A stretch of DNA of 64,000 nt from positions 124,001 to 188,000 of the forward strand of contig CBDCFL010000022.1 in NCBI GenBank assembly GCA_965216135.1. Direction: 5' to 3'. Below the pieces are notes generated by a model. The model saw only the letters and a list, made by a program, of their open reading frames with translations, made no database searches and was not told where the DNA came from. Source of the DNA: CBDCFL01 sp965216135. GTDB lineage: Bacteria; Pseudomonadota; Alphaproteobacteria; Rhodobacterales; Rhodobacteraceae. Of this stretch, positions 41,211-49,624 are shown piece by piece (position 1 is the stretch's first letter; each line of letters starts with the position of its first letter). Made by a program: the position numbers and the translations under genes.

Positions 41211-41672
41211 ATGAAAATTCATTCCAATCAGCTGATCGATGCCCGGCCAGAAACCGTATGGCAAATCTTTGGACACGAATTCGCGGATATTGCGAAATGG
41301 TCGAAATTGGTTCATAGCTCCGCTGCCAAAACGGACGCTCCGCTTGTGGGCCATGCTCAGATTTCCGGACGCAAATGCGAGACAACGCTCGGTCCGCTTG
41401 ACGAAACAATTCAGGAATTTAACAATGACACCAACGAGGTGAAGTTCCTGGTTCTGGGCGAAATATTTCCGTTCTTCATGCGCTCGGTTCTCAGCCATTG
41501 GCGTTTCTTCGACGAAGGCGGAAAAACCCGCGCCAAGACCGAAGTGACGCTCGATATGGTTTTCCCGTTCAACGTCCTCATGGGCTGGATGGTGAAACGA
41601 AATTTCTCCAAGGCTCTGACGGTGATCGCGGGTGAGCTTGAAACGCATTCGAAAACGCGGGAAGCCGCCTGA
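41211..41672 (+). CDS. SRPBCC-family (START-like) protein
   Basis: 153 aa with a START/Bet v1-like hydrophobic-pocket fold. Typical features are an opening strand KIHSNQLIDARPETVWQIFGHEFADIAKWS and a final helix with FSKALTVIAGELETH. An AAAGAGGA ribosome binding site precedes the ATG. Controlled by the divergent TetR gene if the pairing holds. Ligand unknown; relatives bind lipids, polyketides or plant-hormone-like molecules. Confidence 0.8.
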   Translation: MKIHSNQLIDARPETVWQIFGHEFADIAKWSKLVHSSAAKTDAPLVGHAQISGRKCETTLGPLDETIQEFNNDTNEVKFLVLGEIFPFFMRSVLSHWRFFDEGGKTRAKTEVTLDMVFPFNVLMGWMVKRNFSKALTVIAGELETHSKTREAA

Positions 41673-41702
41673 TCTGTTCAATACGCCGCAACGGCCCGCC
41701 GC

Positions 41703-42578
41703 CTAGGCGGCCATCCAGACCTCGCTGCCCAGAAACTCGACGATATTTTCGGCGATCTCTTCGCCCGCGTCTTCCTGCAGGAAGTGCCCGGCGTTTTTGA
41801 TGACCTTAAAGCGGCTGTTGGGGACCATCGCGGCGATGCGTTCGCCGTCGGACACCTTGAACCCGATGTCTTTGTCCGAAAACATCACTAGAACCGGTAG
41901 ATCTCAGGTTTTCAAGGTGTTCTCGATCTTGGTCAGATAGTCAAAATTCGGATGCCGCGGATTTTTGGACAGCATTTTTGGAAACATTGCCACACCGGCG
42001 CGCGTGGCGGGCGTTGGGTGCGGTGCCATATATTGTTTTTTCGCTTCCGGATCGAGCTTGCGGCTAAACCCGGCGCTGAATGCCAGTTTCCGCATCAGAT
42101 CAAGCCGCCGGATCAGAAAGCTGGAAAATGCACCGTTCTGGAACATAAGCCGCATCGGCAACGGCAAATTCATCGGCGCGACCAGCGTATTCAGGATCAC
42201 CAGCGACTTGATATTGTCCTGATGTTCGATCGCATAACGGAGCCCGATCGGACCGCCCCAGTCCTGGCCGACGACCGTTACCTGTTTCAGCTCCAGTTTC
42301 TCCACCAGCCCGGTAATCAGCACCACGTGGCGCGGCAATGTATAGGCAGCCTCGGCTTCCGGTTTGTCCGACAGGCCAAACCCCATCAGGTCCGGCGCGA
42401 TGCAGCGATAGCCCGCGGCAACCAGCGGCGGGATTATCTTGCGATAGAGATAACTCCAGGTCGGTTCGCCATGCATCAACAGGATCGGCGGCCCGCTGCC
42501 TTCGTCCACATAGTGCAGGCGCACGCCGTCGATGACGGCATAGTTTTCCTTGAATGGATATTGGTAACGGTCAGCCAT
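41703..42578 (-). pseudogene. Haloalkane dehalogenase-like hydrolase with one in-frame TGA
   Basis: 292-codon alpha/beta hydrolase with an intact frame except a TGA at 41904-41906 (codon 225). Residues before and after join as IENTLKT-stop-DLPVLVMFSDKD; a Trp (TGG) is expected there. The fold hallmarks are those of haloalkane dehalogenases: halide-stabilising HGEPTWSYLYR (36-46), nucleophile Asp106 in GQDWGG, and catalytic His in NAGHFLQEDAGE near the end. Without read-through the protein lacks its catalytic His and cannot work. It is divergent from a TetR gene at 42651, probably its regulator. Confidence 0.85.
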
Positions 42579-42650
42579 CGGTCGGGCCCTCGCGGCTTGG
42601 TAGAATCACCGTCGCAGGATATAATACAATCGTTCTATAATTCAATACGG

Positions 42651-43304
42651 ATGTATGATACCAGTAATGAATTGACCTATGGACTTGATCGAATGATCGA
42701 AAATATGATGGCACCGGCTGAGGTGGGCATTCGCGCGCGCCTTCTCGATGCCGGGCGCAAAATGTTTTCTGAAAACGGCTATGACGGCGCGTCCGTGCGC
42801 CAGATTTGCGACCACGCGTCGGCCAGCCTGAACATGATCAACCACTATTTCGGCTCAAAGCGGGGCCTGTTTGACGTAATCCTGGCGGAATTTTCGGAAA
42901 ACGTGTTTTCCGTGCCGCTCAGGATCATATCCGAACCGCCGCGCAGCCGCGAAAACCTGATCGCGCGGATGGAGATATTTTTCAGCGAAACTCTGGAAGC
43001 GCTGGTTGCCAACCGCGAGGTTTGGGAGATCGTGGTGCGAGAGCGCATCGTGACCCAACCTTTTCTGGCCTATAACGATCACATGGTGGCATTTTTTGAA
43101 AGTGCAAAGTCGGCCGGTCTGATCCGTAAAGAACTGGATAGCGCCATGCTGACCGGGCTGATATTCGATCGGTTGGGTCCCCAGGTTTCCTACGCATACT
43201 GGATCAAGGATTACAGCGGAGAGAACATCCTCGAACCCGGCCCCTACCGCGACCGCTGGCTGCGCGCCAATATAGATTTGATATTAAACGGAATTCTGGG
43301 CTAG
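42651..43304 (+). CDS. TetR-family regulator
   Basis: 217 aa. HTH residues around 25-70: RARLLDAGRKMFSENGYDG, then ICDHASASLNMINHYFGSKRGLFDVIL. The C-terminal domain resembles the AcrR/CerR group that senses small hydrophobic compounds. The start is the ATG at 42651; a second ATG at 42693 is possible. The upstream continuation of the frame is not used because it runs through the dehalogenase gene. The short AT-rich region (ATAATACAATCGTTCTATAA) between it and the dehalogenase should hold the shared promoters. Confidence 0.87.
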   Translation: MYDTSNELTYGLDRMIENMMAPAEVGIRARLLDAGRKMFSENGYDGASVRQICDHASASLNMINHYFGSKRGLFDVILAEFSENVFSVPLRIISEPPRSRENLIARMEIFFSETLEALVANREVWEIVVRERIVTQPFLAYNDHMVAFFESAKSAGLIRKELDSAMLTGLIFDRLGPQVSYAYWIKDYSGENILEPGPYRDRWLRANIDLILNGILG

Positions 43305-43386
43305 CAGAGGATCGCCCGTCAATCCGCAATTGGCGCACGAACCGGCAGAACCGCACCCAAAATCACTCAGCCGCCCAAGTCTACCA

Positions 43387-43890
43387 TCAGCGCTTGCGCT
43401 TAACAGTTTTCCCCTTGCCCTGCGCCTGCTTGGCGTGGTGCGCGTGCGTTTTGCACAGGTTGGCCGTCGCGTCCGCAGTTGTTTTGTCAAATGCCATCAG
43501 CGCATCGCGGCCCAGGCGGCCCAGCAGCTTGGCTGCCAGGTCCGGATCGCCTTCCGTCGCGCGATAGCGTCCGTTCCTAAACCGGCGATACCGCCGACCG
43601 GCATCTATGCCCTGGCATCGAATAATATTCGCAACGACAGGGTCGGTAACCGGCCCCTTTCGGCCTTGTCTTCGTGCGAGCACAGCGCCTAGGTCGCGGC
43701 TGGCGTTTCCAAGCGCCGCAGACCCGCCAAGAGCGAAAAACACACCTACATCGGGCCGATGTAGAATGCCGACGACCTCTTCTTCCTCCTCGCGGGTCTC
43801 GGGGAACGCCACGCGGATTTGCAAGGTATTCGACGGCGCGACGAGTTCCTGATCGTTGCCCAGGGTATCCTTCGAAAGGGAATTATGTAG
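43387..43890 (-). CDS. Unrecognised basic protein, start uncertain
   Basis: Open frame on the minus strand with acidic EETREEEEEVV-like centre, then FFALGGSAALGNASRDLG, and a very basic end (HHAKQAQGKGKTVKRKR). I see no convincing ATG: possible TTG or GTG starts lie near 43830. It follows the 60 aa gene at 43883-44065, whose stop it overlaps. I recognise no family. The coding assignment is tentative; the whole segment 43305-44214 is otherwise without a clear gene apart from the 60 aa one. Confidence 0.35.
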   Translation of the reverse strand, partial: LHNSLSKDTLGNDQELVAPSNTLQIRVAFPETREEEEEVVGILHRPDVGVFFALGGSAALGNASRDLGAVLARRQGRKGPVTDPVVANIIRCQGIDAGRRYRRFRNGRYRATEGDPDLAAKLLGRLGRDALMAFDKTTADATANLCKTHAHHAKQAQGKGKTVKRKR

Positions 43891-44065
43891 TTGACTGTGC
43901 GCTGTCCGACTCGGGTTCGTCCGACGGATCGCCGTCGCCTTCCTGATCGGATTTCCTCGGGCGCTGTAACATCGCCTTGACCACCATCTCAAAGGTCGCC
44001 CCCTCGTAGCGTGGGTTTACAGCCTTGATATCCATACAGGCGGGCTTGTGCTTGGCGTCGGGCAT
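43883..44065 (-). CDS. Small hypothetical protein (60 aa)
   Basis: Starts MPDAKHKPACMDIKAVNPRY and ends in a charged acidic tail SDEPESDSAQSTT. A strong AGGAG lies 8-9 nt before the ATG, the main reason to believe it. The centre VNPRYEGATFEMVVKAMLQRP resembles short conserved alphaproteobacterial proteins of mobile regions that I cannot name. It may form a pair with the frame at 43387-43890. Confidence 0.55.
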   Translation of the reverse strand: MPDAKHKPACMDIKAVNPRYEGATFEMVVKAMLQRPRKSDQEGDGDPSDEPESDSAQSTT

Positions 44066-44274
44066 GGCCTGGCTCTCCTATTTGTTGCCGGGTCACCGTA
44101 ACGCAGCCTGACTCTCCGGGTCAATCTAGGTAGCGTCAGGTAGTGTCTCAGTTTGAAATTAGAGATGTTCTGCTTGACAAATATGTTGGATGCGTTGCAG
44201 GGCGGGCTTGACCGTGACCTGCCCCCAATTTGAGGGCCACTTTTAGGTAGACTCTGTTCCTCTTTTGTTTGCCA

Positions 44275-45141
44275 TTATTCGGCGGCGTGAGCAATGGGCG
44301 GTGGCGCGGAGCCTTCAGATAGCTCAAGCGTCGCTGCCCATTGCGGTTTATGGAAAGGCCTGTTTGCGGCAAATTCTTCCGGGGTTTGATAGTTCAGCGA
44401 AGAGTGGGGCCGGTTTTGATTGTAATCGATCCGCCAGTCCTCAATGATCCTTTCTGCCTCGGCCAGCGAGGTGAACCAGTTCAAGTTCAGGCATTCTTCG
44501 CGAAACCGGCCGTTGAAACTTTCGATGTAGGCGTTCTGGGTCTGCTTGCCCGGGTCGATGAAGTAGAGTTGCACGCCGTGATCATCTGCCCAGCCATCAA
44601 GCGCGCGGCCTCGTAGTTCAGGCCCATTGTCAACGGTCAGAACATCCGGGTACCCCCGCTCACGAGCCACCCGTTCCAGCATTTCCACCACACGGGAGCC
44701 GGGGATCGACAGGGCCACATCAATCGCCGGACATTCCCGTGTGCAGTCGTCTTTCAGATTGACGGTGCGGAACTTCCTGCCGTTGGCGAGCGCATCCATG
44801 GTGAAGTCCAGGCTCCACCGCTGGTTGGCGGCGATCGGGCACCAGGCACCTTCGCGCACGCCCTTGGGGATTTTCTTGCGATTGCGGCGGCGCAGGGTCA
44901 GGCGCTCCTCTCGGTAAAGTCGCTCCACCACTTTCACGTTCACCTTGAAACCCTCCTGGCCAAGCTTGGCATGCAACATGCGATAGCCATAGCGTCGGTG
45001 TTTGCCGGAAAGCGTGACCAGCCGTTCCCGTATCCTCGCATGGCGATCCGGCCTTCCTCTGTATTCATTACTCGATCTGGAAAACCCAATCAGCCCACAG
45101 GCCCGCCGAGTTGAAAACTGATAGTCACGGCAAAGAACCAT
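44275..45141 (-). CDS. IS3-family transposase OrfB (DDE integrase)
   Basis: 288 aa rve-type catalytic subunit. YRREERLTLRRRNRK-like HTH_21 segment around residue 75, then the DDE triad: Asp in RWSLDFTMDALANG, Asp in LTVDNGPEL and Glu in AYIESFNGRFREECL. C-terminal RIDYNQNRPHSSLNYQTPEEFA is typical for IS3 OrfB. In intact relatives it is made by frameshifting from orfA. The orfA of this copy is degenerate. Confidence 0.93.
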   Translation of the reverse strand: MVLCRDYQFSTRRACGLIGFSRSSNEYRGRPDRHARIRERLVTLSGKHRRYGYRMLHAKLGQEGFKVNVKVVERLYREERLTLRRRNRKKIPKGVREGAWCPIAANQRWSLDFTMDALANGRKFRTVNLKDDCTRECPAIDVALSIPGSRVVEMLERVARERGYPDVLTVDNGPELRGRALDGWADDHGVQLYFIDPGKQTQNAYIESFNGRFREECLNLNWFTSLAEAERIIEDWRIDYNQNRPHSSLNYQTPEEFAANRPFHKPQWAATLELSEGSAPPPIAHAAE

Positions 45142-45167
45142 GACTGCTTCCCGGCGGCTTGCAGGCT

Positions 45168-45435
45168 TCAGAAGTTTTTTGCCAGAAGCCCTTTCAGGCC
45201 AGCATTATCAAGCATGGTTTCGGCCAGCAGCTTCTTCAGCTTTGCCGTTCTCCGATTCCAGGTCTTTCAGCCGCCTGACATCGGAAATCTGAAGGCCGCC
45301 ATACCTGGCTTTCCATTTCTAAAAGGTGGCATCCGACATACCGTGCTTACGGCACAACTCGGACACTTTCGCACCCGCCGCATACTCCTGAATGATCCGA
45401 ACAATCTGCTCTTCGCTAAACCGTGACTTGCGCAT
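45168..45435 (-). pseudogene. IS3-family OrfA with nonsense and frameshift
   Basis: Begins MRKSRFSEEQIVRIIQEYAA with a typical helix-turn-helix CRKHGMSDATF. A TAG then stands where the sequence F-Y-K-W-K requires Tyr (reads F-stop-K-W-K). Further on, near 45242, an extra base in GAGAACGGCAAAGCTGAAG breaks the E-N-G-K-L-K-K-L-L leucine-zipper segment, which continues in another frame as AETMLDNAGLKGLL. Two independent lesions make it a pseudogene. Confidence 0.85.
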
Positions 45436-45611
45436 TCTCTGTTCTCCTCGTTCTCGTGAACATTAAGCGAACAGATCCTCCTTTCAAATGGACCAGTTTT
45501 CGGGGAGCAGGTCAACCGGACGTGACGTTGCTCCAAGTATATTATGGTTTGTTGTGGTGCGTTATGGTGTGTTATGGGTTGCACATTGGCCGTACAAAGG
45601 GAGAGGATCTA

Positions 45612-45836
45612 ATGATGCCCAAAGGCCCCAGGGGAGAGCGACGCCCCGCCGACGTGATCGGTTGCGCCGTTCACGTCGCTAGAATTGCCACAGGCGAAAT
45701 TGAAGAGAGCGGATACGCGCAACCCAACAAGGCCAAGAGCGGACGGGCTGGTGCGAAGGCGCGTGTGACGAAAACAACCGCAAGGGAGCGCAGCGAGATT
45801 GCCAAACTAGCTGCTGAAAAACGTTGGAATCACTAA
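45612..45836 (+). CDS. Small conserved hypothetical protein (74 aa)
   Basis: Starts MMPKGPRGERRPADVIGCAV, ends with KLAAEKRWNH, strongly basic middle (KAKSGRAGAKARVTKTTARERSE). GAGAGGATCTA ahead of the ATG. Short proteins of this MPKGPKGEKRPADVIG type are widespread in alphaproteobacteria and are of unknown role. Its stop codon lies inside the first unit of an 88 bp duplication, and before that duplication the next gene (Clp-fold protease) overlapped its 3' end, so the two probably formed an operon. Confidence 0.75.
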   Translation: MMPKGPRGERRPADVIGCAVHVARIATGEIEESGYAQPNKAKSGRAGAKARVTKTTARERSEIAKLAAEKRWNH

Positions 45837-46522
45837 ATGTTGACCAACTTTCTGATAGCATCTTAACACAATTAAATAAGGAAGTTGCCACGCAAATGGG
45901 CGGCGAGTGCACTTTTATTACTAAATGTTGACCAACTTTCTGATAGCATCTTAACACAATTAAATAAGGAAGTTGCCACGCAAATGGGCGGCGAGTGCAC
46001 TTTTATTAAATGCGCAATTCGCCCTCCATTGGACGACGAATTTAGAGTGGTCATTGAAGAACTAAAAAAGGACAGCACCCAAAACCATCTTATCGTAGTG
46101 ATTGAAACAAATGGCGGATTTATGGAAACAGTTGAAAGGCTCGTGGAAGTGATGCGCGCGCACTATGAACGCGTATCGTTTGTGGTCCCAAACTTTGCAT
46201 ATTCAGCCGGGACGGTTCTTGCCCTTTCTGGCGACAAAATCTTTATGGACTACTATTCTGTTTTGGGTCCGATTGATCCTCAATATATGGATTCAGACGG
46301 AAAGTTCCTCCCTGGGTATGGCTACTTGGCCAAATTCAAGGAAATTACTGAGTTGATTAACAAAAGCTCTAGCCCTCAAGAATGTAGGGCGGAGTTGGCC
46401 TACCTTGTAAAGAAGTTTGATCCAGCGCTGCTTTTCCATATTGAACAAGGCATCGAACACGGCATATCCCTAATCACAGAGTGGCTTCCAAAGTATAAAT
46501 TCAAAGATTGGAGAAAGACGTC
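45824..46522 (+). pseudogene. SDH-family Clp-fold serine protease, N-terminal part
   Basis: Encodes ESLNVDQLSDSILTQLNKEV, CAIRPPLDDEFRVVIEEL, VVIETNGGFMETVERLVEV and the nucleophile segment PNFAYSAGTVLALSGDKIFM, then DYYSVLGPIDPQ: the serine-dehydrogenase-proteinase / Clp-type crotonase fold. Two lesions. First, an 88 bp tandem duplication (45832-46007) puts the original start, TTG 45824 in the first unit, out of frame with the rest. Second, an IS21 element at 46523 separates the C-terminus (49102-49384). Removing the IS restores KDWRKT-STTGKSVSVA in frame. Confidence 0.85.
45832..46007. repeat. Tandem duplication, 88 bp unit x 2
   Basis: The unit ACTAAATGTTGACCAACTTT... ending GAGTGCACTTTTATT occupies 45832-45919 and, identically, 45920-46007. 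It covers the stop codon of the 74 aa gene and the first 28 or so codons of the protease gene. 88 is not a multiple of three, so the duplication shifts the protease frame. Identity of the units points to a recent event. Confidence 0.92.
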
Positions 46523-46687
46523 TGCGCATTCCGGGCACATCCGCCCGGTGATTCCGATTTAATCCGCCCACCCGTACCGATCTGATCCGCCGGGGATTCC
46601 GGGGCATCCGCCCACCCCTTGATGCGCTGCTGCGAGGTGATCTGTAGCGGGCTACTTTGCCGTTCATTTTGAACGGAAGAGAGCCCA

Positions 46688-48217
46688 ATGAAGAGATTAT
46701 CGATGCGGAAGATACGAGAGGCTTTGCGCCTGTCCTTTGAAGGTTTGTCGACGCGCGAGATGGCGCTGAGTTTGGCGATTGGTCGCACGACCCTGCGTGA
46801 GTATTTAGGCCGCGCCCGTGATGCTGGTTTGAGCTGGCCGTTGCCCGATGCGCTGTCGGATGCCGATTTGGAACATGTGCTTTTCCCACGGCGTTCTGCG
46901 GACAGTTCTCAACCGATCCCTCAGCCGGATTGGACCTATGTGCACGCCGAGCTACGGCGCAAAGGGGTGACGCTTTCGCTGTTGTGGCAGGAGTATCGAG
47001 AGGTTCACACAGACGGCTATGGCTACAGCCGGTATTGCGAGCTCTATACTCGTTGGGAGGGCAAACTCTCGCCAGTGATGCGGCAGCGACACCCTGCTGG
47101 TGAACGCCTGTTTGTTGATTATGCGGGCCACACCATAGATGTTGCCTGCCCTAAGACGGGCGAGATACGCACGGCCCAAATCTTTGTCGCGGCACTTGGC
47201 GCATCGAACTACACCTATGTTGAAGCCACTTGGACACAGAGCCTTCCCGATTGGATATCCAGTCACGTTCGAGCATTTGCGTTCTTGGGTGGCGTACCTG
47301 CGCAAGTTGTGCCGGATAATCTCAAAGCCGCCGTCATCAAAGCCTGTTTTTATGACCCGGCGATCAACCGCACTTACGGGGATATGGCGGCGCATTACGA
47401 TACTGCAATTGTGCCCGCACGGCCCCGCAAACCCAAGGATAAAGCAAAGGTCGAAGGTGCTGTTCTGCTGGCCGAACGTTGGATTTTAGCACGCCTGCGC
47501 AATCAGACATTCTTCAGTCTCGATGAGCTAAACGCGGCGATCCGACCCTTGCGCGACCAACTGAACAACAAGGTCACCCGGCACCTGGGTGCCAGCCGCA
47601 GGGCCTTGTTTTAAACGCTGGACAAACCTGCACTGAAGTCGCTGCCCCATGAACCCTACGTCTATGCGGAATGGAAGAAGTGCCGCGCCGGTCTCGATTA
47701 CCATGTCGATATAGGACACCACTATTACTCAGTGCCCCATCAGCTTATGCGCCAAGAGCTTTGGGCCCGGGTCACACCGCGCACGGTCGAAGTTTATCAT
47801 AAAGGTCAGCGTGTTGCGGCGCATCAACGGACGTCGGGCAACCGGCAACATTCCACCATCCGTGATCACATGCCAGCAAACCACCGCTTCCGTACCGACT
47901 GGACACCAGAACGCATCCGCACACAGGCGGCCCGGGTCGGGCCCAACGTCGAGACCTTTGTCGAGATGGTCATGCGCAAGCGGCGACATCCAGAGCAAGG
48001 ATATCGAACTTGCATGGGCGTCTTGCGGCTTGCCAAAACATTCGGACCCGAGCGCCTCGATGCGGCCTGCGAGCGTGCACTTCACATCAACAGCTATACC
48101 TACCAATCCCTGCATTCCATTTTGAAGAATGGATTGGATCGCCAACGCCGCAAACCCACCACGGACGGCCCCGCGATCACACACCCCAACATCCGTGGTG
48201 CCGGATACTTCCATTGA
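46688..48217 (+). pseudogene. istA: IS21 transposase IstA with one nonsense codon
   Basis: The frame runs through HTH (LSFEGLSTREMALSLAIGRTT), the integrase core with FVDYAGHTIDV and PDNLKAAV and KPKDKAKVEGAVLLAERW, and the C-terminal region YYSVPHQLMRQELWARV. A TAA at 47612-47614 interrupts LF-stop-TLDKP, where relatives have a Glu codon (GAA to TAA). The rest is in the same frame. The DDE residues are upstream of the stop, the C-terminal DNA-handling domain downstream. Confidence 0.87.
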
Positions 48218-48231
48218 AGAAAGGACAGAAA

Positions 48232-48989
48232 ATGTTGACACACCCAACCCTTGATACCCTCCGAGCACTGAAGCTCGATGGCATGGCCGAGGCCTTCACA
48301 GAACTGCAAACACAGGACGGTTCCGCCGATCTGACACACGCCGAATGGCTCGGCCTGCTAATTGATCGCGAAGCCATCGGTCGAGAGACAAAACGGTTTG
48401 AGAGCCGCATGCGCACAGCACGATTGCGCCATATCGGGGCCGCGCCCGAGGATGTGGATTACAAAACGCGAAGAGGCTGGATAAGGCGTTGTTCCAAAGC
48501 CTGCTCAGCGGCAAATGGATCAAAGACAAGCGCAACTTGATGATCACTGGCCCCTGCGGTGTCGGCAAAACCTGGCTGGCCTGCGCGTTGGCCCAAGCGG
48601 CGTGCCGTGACGGCGTGACCGTCCTCTATAAACGCACCATGCGATTGTTTGACGAGTTGGAGTTGGCCCACGGTGACTGACGCTTTCCGCGTGTCTTCAA
48701 GGCACTGACCAAAACCCAGCTACTGATCTTGGATGACTGGGGGCCGGACCGTCTGAACGCTAGCCAAAGGCGCGACTTGATGGAGATCGTCGAAGACAGA
48801 TACGGCAACGGTTCCATCCTAATCACAAGTCAACTCCCGCTTAATACTTGGCACGAAATTATTGGTGAACCCACCTTCGCAGATGCCATCCTAGACCGGC
48901 TGGTGCACAACGCCTACCGGCTCGAACTCGACGGACAATCCTTCCGAAAGAAAGACCCTCAACTACGTGACGAAACGCCAGAAAACTGA
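48232..48989 (+). pseudogene. istB: IS21 helper ATPase IstB, frameshift and nonsense
   Basis: DnaC/IstB-like AAA ATPase: N-terminal LDTLRALKLDGMAEAFTELQ, Walker A GPCGVGKTWLA, Walker B LLILDDWGP. One base is missing near 48475 (RRG then LDKALFQSLLSG continues in another frame). A TGA at 48678-48680 replaces the Gly of the usual HGDGRF. Two lesions; not functional. Confidence 0.87.
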
Positions 48990-49101
48990 TATCAAAAACC
49001 AAGGCCTCACGGCAACGCGTCAAAGCTGGGCGGATACCCCGGTACAAATGGGCGGATGTTGTCGGAATAGGTGGGCGGATATCCCGGAATATGCAGACGT
49101 C

Positions 49102-49384
49102 CACCACAGGCAAATCGGTTTCGGTTGCCATGAAGAAATCTCGTGCCAAGAAAATTGCTACGACGCTGGGGGATGCCTCCAAATGGCACTCACATGGGCG
49201 CGGTATATCACTAAACGAATTGGGTGGAACGGACATCAAGCTGATTATTGATGATTTCGGGTCGGACGCTGTATTGGGCGAAAAAATCAAAAACTATCAT
49301 GGCCTTGCGGTCGATTACTACACAAACAAAATGGGCGTATCTGGATACATCCATTCTAAACTTGGCCTCAGGAGGGTAGAATGA
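49102..49384 (+). pseudogene. Clp-fold protease, displaced C-terminal part
   Basis: Reads STTGKSVSVAMKKSRAKKIA, then HSHGRGISLNELGGTDIKLI and YIHSKLGLRRVE-stop. It is the continuation of 45824-46522, separated by the IS21 insertion. The HGRGI-x-L motif is typical of the C-terminal region of SDH-type proteases. Its stop overlaps the next ATG (ATGA). Confidence 0.85.
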
Positions 49385-49576
49385 CTAGACAAGACGAAGG
49401 CAAGAAACGGAAGAATCCATTTGCCAAACTGTTTGACGATGCGGGGAGAATGCTGGAGAAATCCCCCCCCCAACGAATTAGATTTTCTTGATGAGCTTCC
49501 CGAATCGAACGATCAGCAAGCAAGTGTGCCCTTTCCTTATGGCTCGCAGGCTTCAAAACGCCACGCTTGGGATTAA
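49381..49576 (+). pseudogene. Small charged protein with a C9-tract frameshift
   Basis: MTRQDEGKKRKNPFAKLFDD opens the frame, coupled to the protease by ATGA overlap. At 49463-49471 there are nine C. With eight C the frame would run SPPNELDFLDELPESND and on to KRHAWD-stop at 49576, about 64 aa; with nine it stops within 15 codons. Either a frameshift mutation or a phase-variable tract. Probably the partner of the protease; function unknown. Confidence 0.7.
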
Positions 49577-49624
49577 ACTGAACAAAATGCTTGTTAACTG
49601 AAATAACATACCTATATCAAGGGT

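Larger units (their letters stand above)
44215..45514 (-). mobile_element. IS3-family element, 1,300 bp, with 4 bp target duplication
   Basis: Imperfect terminal repeats start TGACCTGCCCCCAATTTGAG at the left and, on the reverse strand at the right, TGACCTGCTCCCCGAAAACT. The 4 bp ACCG flanks both ends (44211-44214 and 45515-45518). The orfB gene is intact, but orfA is broken, so this copy needs help in trans. Confidence 0.85.
46523..49095 (+). mobile_element. IS21-family element, 2,573 bp, GACGTC target duplication
   Basis: Left end TGCGCATTCCGGGCACATCC, right end reverse complement TGCATATTCCGGGATATCCG. GACGTC occurs at 46517-46522 and again at 49096-49101. Subterminal copies of GGCGGAT-type repeats lie at both ends, as IS21 elements carry. 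The transposase and helper genes are both broken, so this copy is inactive by itself. Confidence 0.9.

Noticed and set aside
41904..41906. Selenocysteine codon in the dehalogenase
   Set aside because: The family has Trp, not Cys, at this position, and I see no SECIS-like hairpin directly after the TGA; a nonsense mutation is simpler.
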